A DNA stretch of 64,000 nt from Lachnospiraceae bacterium (GTDB taxonomy: Bacteria; Bacillota; Clostridia; Lachnospirales; Lachnospiraceae), in assembly GCA_017465095.1 (NCBI GenBank), contig JAFTWX010000020.1:1-64000 (forward strand), given 5' to 3'. Numbering within the stretch: position 1 is the first letter of the stretch; every line of letters begins with the position of its first letter. This document shows, piece after piece, positions 53,231 to 60,893 of the stretch. The translations under genes were made by a program, and so were the position numbers. The notes beneath the pieces were generated by a model, which did no database searches, was not told the origin of the DNA, and was given only the letters and a program-made list of their open reading frames with translations.

Positions 53231-53506
53231 ATGTACAGTAAAAAACAACGCATCGCCGCCCTGATCGGTATCATCCTTCTGGTGGCGTTATATATCATCA
53301 CTCTCATCAGTGCTCTTTTCAGTTTTCCGGGCAGCCAGAAGCTGTTTTTCATCAGCCTGTTTGCAACCATCGCCGTGCCGATTCTCATCTGGCTTTACGT
53401 ATGGCTCTACGGCAAACTGACCGACAAAAAAACTTTTGCCGATTTCTCCAATCTGAAGGAAGACGAAACTGCCGTTTTTTCGGAAGAGAAACAGGGGAAA
53501 GAATAG
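53231..53506 (+). CDS. Small two-helix membrane protein
   Basis: The 91-residue protein has two membrane segments (AALIGIILLVALYIITLI and LFFISLFATIAVPILIWLYVW) and a short charged tail. I recognise no family beyond common small Firmicute proteins. The ATG at 53231 has AGAAGG 6 bases upstream. The 14-bp repeat array starts 11 bases after its stop. Confidence 0.65.
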   Translation: MYSKKQRIAALIGIILLVALYIITLISALFSFPGSQKLFFISLFATIAVPILIWLYVWLYGKLTDKKTFADFSNLKEDETAVFSEEKQGKE

Positions 53507-53516
53507 ATTTCGGTTT

Positions 53517-53600
53517 GACATTTGTTGCTTGGCATTTGTTGCTTGGCATTTATTGCTTGGCATTTGTTGCTTGGCATTTGTTGCTTGGCATTTGTTGCTT
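53517..53600 (+). repeat. Tandem repeat, six copies of a 14-bp unit
   Basis: The unit GGCATTTGTTGCTT occurs six times in a row. The first begins GACA and the third has A for G at one place; the others are identical. As 14 is not a multiple of 3, the array is unlikely to code. It joins the start of the structured repeat region at 53601. Confidence 0.95.
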
Positions 53601-53661
53601 GGCGGGGCACCACAGCTTGTTATCTTGCTTCCATGCCCCGGTCATATGGACTTTTCTTGCT

Positions 53662-53777
53662 TTATGTAAACCATCAGGGCATAGGAGAAAAAAATTTCTC
53701 TCTATGCCCCGATTTTTTCGCAAAACGGGGTCCCAGGGAAAACTTTTTTTCCTATATGCCCCTTTTGGTTTACATAA
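53662..53777. repeat. Structured dispersed repeat, copy 2
   Basis: The ends TTATGTAAACC and GGTTTACATAA are exact inverted repeats 11 bp long. Inside are a hairpin GGGCATAGGAGAAA/TTTCTCTCTATGCCC and the shared CCCCGATTTTT...AAAACGGGG core. Copy 1 (138-251) has the same nested order and nearly the same length. A further CGGGG/CCCC pair lies outside to 53837. No gene is seen in 53507-53837. Confidence 0.75.
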
Positions 53778-53837
53778 TTTGTTTTTCTTCTTGAAAGCGG
53801 GGTCTCAGACACCTCTGTCTCTCTCCTGTGCCCCACT

Positions 53838-54437
53838 TTATATCCCCATCTGCGCCATCTTCTCAAGCACTTCTTCCCTGGTTGTGAAACGGATTGCCGA
53901 AAAGCCTTCCTGCTCCGCAGCCCGGCAATTGTCCGCCCTGTCATCCAAAAACAGACACTCTTCCGCCTTCAAATCATACATTTCCAAAAGCTTTTGATAA
54001 ATCTCACCGTCCGGCTTTACCATCCCGACCCTGTAGGAAAGAATTCCTCCGTCCATGTGGGTGATGAATTTCATTTGGTCCGCACATTCCCGTTCAATTT
54101 TGGAAGGATAATTGGAAAGATAATATACCCCGTATCCTTTGGCGCGCAATTCTTCAATCCAAGGTATCGTCTCCTCCCTCTCACGGATGATTCCGCTGAA
54201 GTTTTCGTATACTTTGCGGATGTATGGTTCGATTTCCGGATCCTGTGCAACAAACACTTCTAAAAGTTCCTCTTCCGAAACTTTTCCGCCGTCGCCGAGA
54301 TCCCAAACTTTATTTTCTGCCGTAGCTTTACAAATCCGGTCTACGATTTCATCCGAAAAGCCGAAGCCCTCAAAAAATTCTCTGTAACAAAAATCCACAC
54401 ACACATTTCCGATATCAAATACAATATTTTTAATCAT
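53838..54437 (-). CDS. HAD-IA family phosphatase (YihX-like)
   Basis: The 199-residue protein has motif I FDIGNVCVDF near 7-16, motif II YYLSNYPSK and the acidic LFLDDRADNCRAAEQ. A four-helix cap lies between. YihX-type enzymes dephosphorylate alpha-glucose-1-phosphate and related compounds; the substrate here is unknown. It is transcribed toward the repeat copy 2. Confidence 0.9.
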   Translation of the reverse strand: MIKNIVFDIGNVCVDFCYREFFEGFGFSDEIVDRICKATAENKVWDLGDGGKVSEEELLEVFVAQDPEIEPYIRKVYENFSGIIREREETIPWIEELRAKGYGVYYLSNYPSKIERECADQMKFITHMDGGILSYRVGMVKPDGEIYQKLLEMYDLKAEECLFLDDRADNCRAAEQEGFSAIRFTTREEVLEKMAQMGI

Positions 54438-54514
54438 TTTTCTTCTGCCTTTTCTTTTTTTGCTATCCTATCATAACCCTTGTCCGGATGCAACCGAAAT
54501 ACAACTACTTTTTC

Positions 54515-54543
54515 TCGACAAACCACTACAATCATGTTAAAAT
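54515..54543 (+). promoter_or_regulatory. Promoter for DUF5684 gene
   Basis: TCGACA (54515-54520) and TAAAAT (54538-54543) are spaced by 17 bases, 37 bases before the ATG. Confidence 0.7.
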
Positions 54544-54580
54544 ATGTAAGTGTAAAATTCTTATATAGGAGGGAAAACAA

Positions 54581-54973
54581 ATGACAACAGATTACTCAAG
54601 TATGATGGATCCTGCTGCAGCCGGTGCGATGGCCGGTGCAATGATGATTTATTACATCATTCTCCTTGCTGTCAGCATTCTCAGCATCATCGGTATGTGG
54701 AAGATGTTTGCAAAAGCCGGAAAACCGGGTTGGGCAGCTATCGTTCCGTTCTACAACATGTATTGCCTTTTCGAAATCGGATGGGGTAATGGCTGGATGT
54801 TCCTTCTCATGTTTGTACCATGTGTAGGCATTGTATTCCAGATCATCCTTTTCTTCAAGCTTGCATCCGCATTCGGACGCGGCGTTGGATTTGGTTTCGG
54901 ACTTCTGTTCCTGACACCGATTTTCTACATGATTCTCGGTTTTGGTGAAGCAGACTATATCGGACCACAGTAA
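54581..54973 (+). CDS. DUF5684 family small membrane protein
   Basis: The 130-residue protein has about three to four hydrophobic helices and the family blocks MWKMFAKAGKPGWAAIVPFYN (here within 40-60) and FFKLASAFGRGVGFG. It often occurs alone or next to signal peptidases in Firmicutes and Actinobacteria; its role is unknown. AGGAGG lies 8 bases before the ATG. A terminator follows. Confidence 0.8.
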   Translation: MTTDYSSMMDPAAAGAMAGAMMIYYIILLAVSILSIIGMWKMFAKAGKPGWAAIVPFYNMYCLFEIGWGNGWMFLLMFVPCVGIVFQIILFFKLASAFGRGVGFGFGLLFLTPIFYMILGFGEADYIGPQ

Positions 54974-54993
54974 ATATTAACAAGTACATGACG

Positions 54994-55047
54994 AAAAGAG
55001 TCTTTACAAACAGGTGCAACAGCATCTGAAGTAAAGACTCTTTTTTT
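54994..55047 (+). terminator. Terminator after DUF5684 gene
   Basis: AAAAGAGTCTTTAC pairs with GTAAAGACTC and a T7 run follows, with a loop of 23 bases that contains its own short pairing. Confidence 0.85.
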
Positions 55048-55202
55048 CTGCTTAATTTATAATCTTCATAATTATTTTAAAAATAAAACACAATTTCAAC
55101 ACACTTTACAGATATACTGAATTCATCAGAAACGAAGTACCCCCTCAACTTCTTTCTGATACGTGTTTCAACTCTTTATATTTTTTCATGAATCCCTCAT
55201 AA

Positions 55203-55240
55203 GAAAAAAGAAGCGGTTCCCGGAAGGGAACCGTTTCTTT
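55203..55240 (-). terminator. Terminator of amino-acid ABC operon
   Basis: AAACGGTTCCC/GGGAACCGCTT on the minus strand, then a T-rich run. It lies 30 bases after the ATPase gene. The stretch between this and 55047 shows nothing further. Confidence 0.8.
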
Positions 55241-55269
55241 TTGTTATCGTATATCTTCCATTATTGAAT

Positions 55270-56031
55270 TTAATAAACTGCTTCAATCTTTCCGATGAAT
55301 TCACGGATTCTCTCGTTGTCGGAATGGAATACTTCATCCGGCGTTCCCTCCTGAACGACCACACCGTTTTCCATGAAAATAATCCGATCGGACAATTCTC
55401 TTGCAAACTGCATCTCATGGGTTACGATAATCATCGTCATCTTCTGCGCAGCAAGCTCTTTGATAACCTTAAGCACCTCTCCCGTCAATTCCGGATCCAA
55501 TGCACTGGTCGGCTCATCGAAAAACAAAATTTTCGGTTGCAACGCCAGAGCTCTCGCAATGGAAACACGCTGCTGCTGTCCGCCTGAAAGCTGATACGGA
55601 TAAGCTTTTCCTTTTTCCGCAAGACCGAGCTGATCCAAAAGCTTCAATGCCCGTTCCTTTGCCTCTTCCTTCGGAACCTTGCACACCGTCACCGGTGCAT
55701 CCATAATATTTTTCAGTACATTGTAATGCGGAAACAGGTTAAAGTTCTGAAATACAAGTCCGAAATAGCTGCGTATTTTTTTGAGCACATTTTTACTCAT
55801 ATATACGCTCTTTCCGTTGACACTTTTTGCCGCATGCTCTCCCATATAAATCAATTCGCCGTCATCCATCTGCTCCAGCAGCGTGGCGCAACGCAAAATC
55901 GTCGATTTACCGGAACCGGAAGGTCCTATAATGGAAACAACCTCACCTTCCTTCACAGAAAGGGAAAAATCTCTGATAACTTCCAAATCCCCGAAGGATT
56001 TTTTCATATGATTGATTTCAAGTAAATTCAT
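55270..56031 (-). CDS. Polar amino-acid ABC importer, ATPase
   Basis: The 253-residue protein has Walker A GPSGSGKST, Q-loop LVFQNFNLFPHY, signature LSGGQQQRVSIARAL and Walker B ILFFDEPTSALDPE, all canonical for GlnQ/HisP type ATPases. Last of three genes, after the permease by 10 bases. The amino acid carried is not determined. Confidence 0.95.
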   Translation of the reverse strand: MNLLEINHMKKSFGDLEVIRDFSLSVKEGEVVSIIGPSGSGKSTILRCATLLEQMDDGELIYMGEHAAKSVNGKSVYMSKNVLKKIRSYFGLVFQNFNLFPHYNVLKNIMDAPVTVCKVPKEEAKERALKLLDQLGLAEKGKAYPYQLSGGQQQRVSIARALALQPKILFFDEPTSALDPELTGEVLKVIKELAAQKMTMIIVTHEMQFARELSDRIIFMENGVVVQEGTPDEVFHSDNERIREFIGKIEAVY

Positions 56032-56041
56032 GTTCCGCCCC

Positions 56042-56701
56042 CTATCTGTAATATCCCAACTTCTTCTCGATCAGTTCCATAACAAACGCCACAAGAAGAT
56101 TGAATATGTAATAGAACAGACCTGCTACCATCAACGGAATTACCGTCGTCTGCGCAGCAGCAATCTGTTTTGCCAGCGTGAACATCTCCGCCACCGTAAG
56201 AACAAACGCAAGGGATGTGTCTTTTACAAGGGTGATAACCTCATTGGTCACCGGCGGCAAAATACGTTTGATTACCTGCGGAAGTATAATCCGGAAAAAA
56301 GTCTGCGCCTTTGAAAATCCGAGCACCTGCGCTGCCTCATGCTGTCCCACCGGAATCGCCTGGATTCCCGCGCGATAAATCTCAGCAAAATAAGCTGCAT
56401 AATTGAGCACAAATCCCAGAATTACAGCCACCATACGGTAGCCGGCCCCAAACCGTACTCCGAACACATAATACGGCGCAAAGTACACCACGATAAGCTG
56501 CAACATCAGCGGAGTACCTCGCATGATGGATATATATATTTTGGAAATGGTTCTGATCAGTCCGTTTTTGGCCATTCTGCCAAAGGCAATAATCAGTCCC
56601 AGCGGCAATGAAAACAACAGTGTCAGGAAAAAAATCTGTCCTGTCACAATCATTCCTTCTGCCAGCTGTTTCAGCATTGTCATAATATCCATAAAAGACA
56701 C
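56042..56701 (-). CDS. Polar amino-acid ABC importer, permease
   Basis: The 219-residue membrane protein has about five helices and the EAA loop EAAQVLGFSKAQTFFRIILP, as in HisM/GlnP permeases. It follows the binding-protein gene by 12 bases. Confidence 0.94.
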   Translation of the reverse strand: MSFMDIMTMLKQLAEGMIVTGQIFFLTLLFSLPLGLIIAFGRMAKNGLIRTISKIYISIMRGTPLMLQLIVVYFAPYYVFGVRFGAGYRMVAVILGFVLNYAAYFAEIYRAGIQAIPVGQHEAAQVLGFSKAQTFFRIILPQVIKRILPPVTNEVITLVKDTSLAFVLTVAEMFTLAKQIAAAQTTVIPLMVAGLFYYIFNLLVAFVMELIEKKLGYYR

Positions 56702-56713
56702 CTTCCGAGTTAA

Positions 56714-57532
56714 TTATTCTGCATCTGCTGTGAGACAAACTACGTCGCTCAGTCCCCACTCTTCTGCAATTTTGGCAAATGTGCCGTCCTCTACCATTTC
56801 ATATAATGTACTCTGTACCTGATCTCTCAGTGCTTCGTTTCCGAGAAGGAAACCTACACCGTACTGTTCTGTCGATAAGTAATCATCCAAAATAACAAAT
56901 TTTCCTGCTTCTCTGGATTCCATCTGGTAGTTTGCAACACCGATGTCCATTGCAACTGCGTCTACCGCACCTGCCTCAAGGTCCATAAATGCTGTGTTGT
57001 ACTCTGCAAACTGGTTAAGAGCAGCAAAGCTTTCTGTCAGAGCTGTATTCTCTTCGCTGTTTAAAGCTGCAAGCGCAGAAGAATCTGCCTGAACAGCAAC
57101 TGTTTTTCCTGCAAGATCCGCCTGTGATGCGATACCTGCATCTGCTGCCACTACAAATACCTGACTGTTGTCTACATACGGTACAGACCATGTGTAAGCA
57201 TCTTCACGTCCGTTGATTGTAAAACCGTTCCAAATACAGTCAATGGCGCCGGAAGACAATTCCATATCCTTTGTATCCCAGTTGATCGGCTGTTTTACAA
57301 GCTCCCAACCGTTTCTGTTACAAACTTCCTGTGCAAGGGAAAGGTCAAATCCGACATATTCGCCGTTGTCATCCATGTATCCGTACGGCGGGAATTCTGC
57401 GTCAAAACCTACGGTAAATGTTGTTCTTTCGCCGCCTTCGGATGTAGCTGCAGCATCCTCGGAAGCTCCGCATCCTGTCAATGTAAATGCTGCCATAGTT
57501 ACACATAATAATAAAGCCAATAATTTTTTCAT
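56714..57532 (-). CDS. Polar amino-acid ABC importer, binding lipoprotein
   Basis: The 272-residue precursor has a lipobox FTLTGC (Cys21) and a mature SBP_bac_3 fold (TVGFDAEFPPYGYMDDNGEY, VGFDLSLAQEV). It captures an amino acid outside the membrane. It is first in the operon, with its own promoter at 57582-57610 and GAGGAGG before the ATG. Confidence 0.94.
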   Translation of the reverse strand: MKKLLALLLCVTMAAFTLTGCGASEDAAATSEGGERTTFTVGFDAEFPPYGYMDDNGEYVGFDLSLAQEVCNRNGWELVKQPINWDTKDMELSSGAIDCIWNGFTINGREDAYTWSVPYVDNSQVFVVAADAGIASQADLAGKTVAVQADSSALAALNSEENTALTESFAALNQFAEYNTAFMDLEAGAVDAVAMDIGVANYQMESREAGKFVILDDYLSTEQYGVGFLLGNEALRDQVQSTLYEMVEDGTFAKIAEEWGLSDVVCLTADAE

Positions 57533-57581
57533 TATTCTCCTCCTCTTTTCTGCTTTAGCAGACTAAATCAAATACGATGTA

Positions 57582-57610
57582 ATGTTATCATGTCATTGTT
57601 TTTGTGTCAA
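57582..57610 (-). promoter_or_regulatory. Promoter of the amino-acid ABC operon
   Basis: On the minus strand TTGACA (57605-57610) and TAACAT (57582-57587) are spaced by 17 bases. It lies in the short gap after the unknown operon, so the importer is transcribed separately. Confidence 0.8.
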
Positions 57611-57619
57611 TCGGTCTTT

Positions 57620-58822
57620 TCACGAGGTCGGATACTTGTCCTCGTAGTCGGAAACCAGTTTTAATATTTCTTTTGCATACTGCGGATATTCGCCTACCAG
57701 CTCCTTCACCTGCTGCTGGGCATTTTCCGCATTGCCCGTGTTAAACTCCATCTGCTTGCGAAGCTTCTGTCTTCTGGCAATCAGGGCATGGCGTACCTCC
57801 ACCATCTCCTTCGGATCCAGAATCGCCTCCACCTGATGCAGCCAGATCACCGGATCATACAAGTGATATTTTCGCAGAAGCGTAACCAATTGTTCCTGCG
57901 TAAAACTGAGATCCTTGATTGTTTCCTTAATCCGCGCACGCTCCTCCCGCTCCGCAAGATAGCGTTCCCAAATGGATATCAATTCTTTGGCCGATGTGAC
58001 GCCGTATTTCATATAAAGATAATCCACCAGGTTTGTGTTATTGACGTAGCGGATTTTTACTTTATTTTGTAACAAAATCACTTTGTTGAGACTGTGGGAA
58101 GAACGCTTTCTCTCACTCACTGCCTCCACATATTTCATATACATGGCCGTAAGCGCAATCGCAGCCACAGAAGCCGTCAGAAAATAACCGATGGTCGCAT
58201 TCATCTCAAGTACAAACTGCATAAACAGAAGCATTCCCATACAGGCAAACAACGCAACGGTACAGATCAGCGCCATACCACGGAGATTTTCCATGGCTGC
58301 AGCCGCCTCCTGCTTTCGGAACAGGCAGGCCTGCTTCTCATTTTCAAGGCGCATCATATCGCTTCGGATTGCCTGCTGATACTCCTCCGCCTCCGTCAGT
58401 TTCCGAATTCCTTCCTCCGCATTTTCTTCCAATTTTTCCATGCGGATAAAATCTTCGTCTTTCAGACGCTGTTTCTTCTCTTCGTACACATGCTTATCTT
58501 TCTCCAAAAGACTGATTGCCTTGGCATATTCCATGAGACTGTTTCTGTCGTCCCCCTGAATGTATTCCAAATCTTCCATATCTTTCAGATACCGGTTGAC
58601 CGTATTGTACTCTTCCTTGCAGGATTCAATCTGCGCAGACGCATCAGCAATCTGCTCCAGCAGACTGAGCACATAACGCTCTCTGTCCCCTGCGCTCTTC
58701 ATATCGATCTGATCGATGGAAAGTACATAATCCTCTTCCTCCATCCGAAGTTCCTCATCAATCACCTCATCGATATTTCTGTATTTATTTGGTCTCTTAA
58801 ACAGTTTTTTCCAAAAACTCAT
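57620..58822 (-). CDS. Coiled-coil membrane protein of unknown operon
   Basis: The 400-residue protein has a long coiled-coil (about 50-180, Glu/Lys/Arg-rich), two adjacent membrane helices (about 185-240, LICTVALFACMGMLLFMQFV and GYFLTASVAAIALTAMYM), then a second helical region to the end. No family recognised. The ATG at 58822 has GGAG 5 bases upstream. It is the last of four genes transcribed together with the DUF5717 and DUF5716 proteins, and is probably its membrane anchor. Confidence 0.75.
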   Translation of the reverse strand: MSFWKKLFKRPNKYRNIDEVIDEELRMEEEDYVLSIDQIDMKSAGDRERYVLSLLEQIADASAQIESCKEEYNTVNRYLKDMEDLEYIQGDDRNSLMEYAKAISLLEKDKHVYEEKKQRLKDEDFIRMEKLEENAEEGIRKLTEAEEYQQAIRSDMMRLENEKQACLFRKQEAAAAMENLRGMALICTVALFACMGMLLFMQFVLEMNATIGYFLTASVAAIALTAMYMKYVEAVSERKRSSHSLNKVILLQNKVKIRYVNNTNLVDYLYMKYGVTSAKELISIWERYLAEREERARIKETIKDLSFTQEQLVTLLRKYHLYDPVIWLHQVEAILDPKEMVEVRHALIARRQKLRKQMEFNTGNAENAQQQVKELVGEYPQYAKEILKLVSDYEDKYPTS

Positions 58823-58824
58823 AG

Positions 58825-59598
58825 TCACTCCAATACCATGCGGCAGAATTCATTTTTAATCTGCGTAGTATCTGCCGGATTTTTATCCCATTGTTGTTGC
58901 ACTTGTGCTTCCGCTGCTTCAAATGCCTGCTCTGCCTCGACAAACAAATGCCCCATATCTTCCTTCCCGGAAACCCATTCCATATACGCAGCCCGCGGCA
59001 TCGTAAATCGTTTACACAAAATATATCTTTTCCGCACCTGTTCATCCTCCGCAAACCGGCAACTCTTTTCGAAGCAGTAAGCCGCCGTTTCATAGTGGAA
59101 CATCTTGGCCGCCACGCACCCGAGCTTATCGTAAATCCGGGCAATCAAATCCACATCCTGCATAACCTCCTCCAATTGAAGAAGATTCCGATATGCCTTC
59201 TGCGCTTTGTAATACTCCTTTTCCCTATGGTAGGTATCCGCCTGGCGCATCAACCTCTCCACGACAGGAAGCACTTCATTTTCCCGGATTTGTGCCACAA
59301 TCTGATTGCGTATCCCCGCATCCGGATAATCCGCATACGATAGAATCATATCACAAAATTCATGCAAAGGACACCCGTTGTCAAGCATCTGTCTCAGCTT
59401 ATCTGCCAATTCCGGTAGCTCCAGCTCCGACTGCAGGAAATCCGCAATCCCTTCCTCCGGGAACGCATCGTCCAGCAAATCGGTCATATCACAAATACAA
59501 TAACACAGTTCTTCCAATGTATAAACAGATATCCTGCCCGCCAAAATACGATATGGTTTTTTTGCTTTCTTCCCTACACAGGCGTAAAGTCTACTCAT
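58825..59598 (-). CDS. TPR-like helical protein of unknown operon
   Basis: The 257-residue protein starts with LYACVGKKAKKPYRI and is mainly helical. Two or three TPR-like units are visible in 118-210 (ADTYHREKEYYKAQKAYRNL, KMFHYETAAYCFEKSCRFA). No catalytic motif is seen. It overlaps the actin-like gene upstream by 4 bases and ends 2 bases before the coiled-coil gene start, so translation is coupled. Likely a scaffold. Confidence 0.75.
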   Translation of the reverse strand: MSRLYACVGKKAKKPYRILAGRISVYTLEELCYCICDMTDLLDDAFPEEGIADFLQSELELPELADKLRQMLDNGCPLHEFCDMILSYADYPDAGIRNQIVAQIRENEVLPVVERLMRQADTYHREKEYYKAQKAYRNLLQLEEVMQDVDLIARIYDKLGCVAAKMFHYETAAYCFEKSCRFAEDEQVRKRYILCKRFTMPRAAYMEWVSGKEDMGHLFVEAEQAFEAAEAQVQQQWDKNPADTTQIKNEFCRMVLE

Positions 59599-60890
59599 TT
59601 GTTTCCTCCGAGCACTACATCATAAGTCATCCCAAGGGGAATTTTCTCATACAAATCCCCAAAACCTTCATCCGATACACAGACAAACATGCGGTCCTGC
59701 GACTGCATCTGTGCTGTGAGCGTCATGCGGTAACTGCGGAATTTCCGCTCCGGCAAAGGCTCCAGATGCAGTGTTTCCGTGTATGCACCGCCTCCGCTGA
59801 TCGGTGTAATCAAAAGATCTATCTCTTTTGCATCTTCCATTAAAAATGTTATCTCCGCCTTGGCATCGTACCAGTTGGTTCCCGCATCCAAAAGCGGACA
59901 ATATTCTTCCTCTCCCCGGTTGCTCACGGAAATGCCCACGTTGTACCGCAGCATATCCTTTCCGAGAAAAAGAAACTTTTCGGAAACCTCGGACGACCAA
60001 ATCTTTTCCATGGCACTGTAGCAGGCACCTTTTCCGAACAGATTGTTTCCCGCATAAACCTTCCGGTTCCGGCATAAAATCTTCAAACTCTCCTTGTACC
60101 AGTCTCCCTGAAATCCGTCTCCGATCAGATACATACCAGTCACAATTCTGCCTTTTGTGAACTCTTCCACATATGCTTTCAGTCGCAGATCAAGTTCTGC
60201 CAGACATCTGTCATGCTCCATGATTGACGGGTAGTGTTTCTTTTTTACAAGTTCCGACACATATTGCTTGTCCACCGTTGTGACCACCGGTCTTGTCTTA
60301 TGATTCATCTCAACCCGGTAACTGACGAGCGTCTCCCCCGTCAAATCGAGCACACCCGTCTCATATCCGCGCAGACGCTCCGGCTGCTGCACAAGAAATG
60401 CATACAGACTGTCTTCATGTTTCTGAAAAGAAATCCGCTCCTTTGGAACAAGTAGTCCTTCGGTCAGAGCATCCGCCTGCTCCCGCATGGCATCCGCATA
60501 CAATTCCGAAGTGAACATCAGTGCCCGGATATGCACCGGCTCTTCGTATATTTCCTCCAAACGTCCCAACGCCCATGTAAGCGTTCTGCCCAGGAAAAGA
60601 TTGCACAGCTGCGCAACTGCGTACTCCTGCTTCTCAATAGTCACAGTCTCCTTGTCCGCAAAAAGTTTCCACAAGTGCTCAACCAGTGTCCCTTCCCCTG
60701 CGACCCCTTTTTTGACCGCTTCTTTTCCGCAATACCACTGATTAACTCCCCGACGTTTACAGAGTGCCGTCTCGATATTGCCCTCCTCCTTAAACGCAGG
60801 GAACTCCAATGTCTGTGGTTCTTCCCCCGGTCCCGCATAGGAGATTTGCGCATAATATTCATTTATATCATATCCGATTACAACATCCAC
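59595..60890 (-). CDS. DUF5716 actin/Hsp70-like ATPase-fold protein
   Basis: The 431-residue protein begins VVIGYDINEYYAQISYAG, which aligns with the phosphate-1 loop of Hsp70/actin folds. TGVLDLTGETLVSYRV corresponds to phosphate-2, and YLIGDGFQGDWYKESLKIL with a later GKGACYSAM to the adenosine region. The motifs are degenerate, so ATP hydrolysis is uncertain. I associate it with DUF5716, found in Lachnospiraceae next to DUF5717. Second in the visible operon, 3 bases after it. Confidence 0.7.
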   Translation of the reverse strand: MDVVIGYDINEYYAQISYAGPGEEPQTLEFPAFKEEGNIETALCKRRGVNQWYCGKEAVKKGVAGEGTLVEHLWKLFADKETVTIEKQEYAVAQLCNLFLGRTLTWALGRLEEIYEEPVHIRALMFTSELYADAMREQADALTEGLLVPKERISFQKHEDSLYAFLVQQPERLRGYETGVLDLTGETLVSYRVEMNHKTRPVVTTVDKQYVSELVKKKHYPSIMEHDRCLAELDLRLKAYVEEFTKGRIVTGMYLIGDGFQGDWYKESLKILCRNRKVYAGNNLFGKGACYSAMEKIWSSEVSEKFLFLGKDMLRYNVGISVSNRGEEEYCPLLDAGTNWYDAKAEITFLMEDAKEIDLLITPISGGGAYTETLHLEPLPERKFRSYRMTLTAQMQSQDRMFVCVSDEGFGDLYEKIPLGMTYDVVLGGNK

Positions 60891-60893
60891 TTT

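Noticed and set aside
53401-53997. Long open frame across the tandem and dispersed repeats
   Set aside because: It consists of repeat sequence with no ribosome site, and its end runs antisense through the HAD gene. The peptides look like repeat translation rather than a gene.
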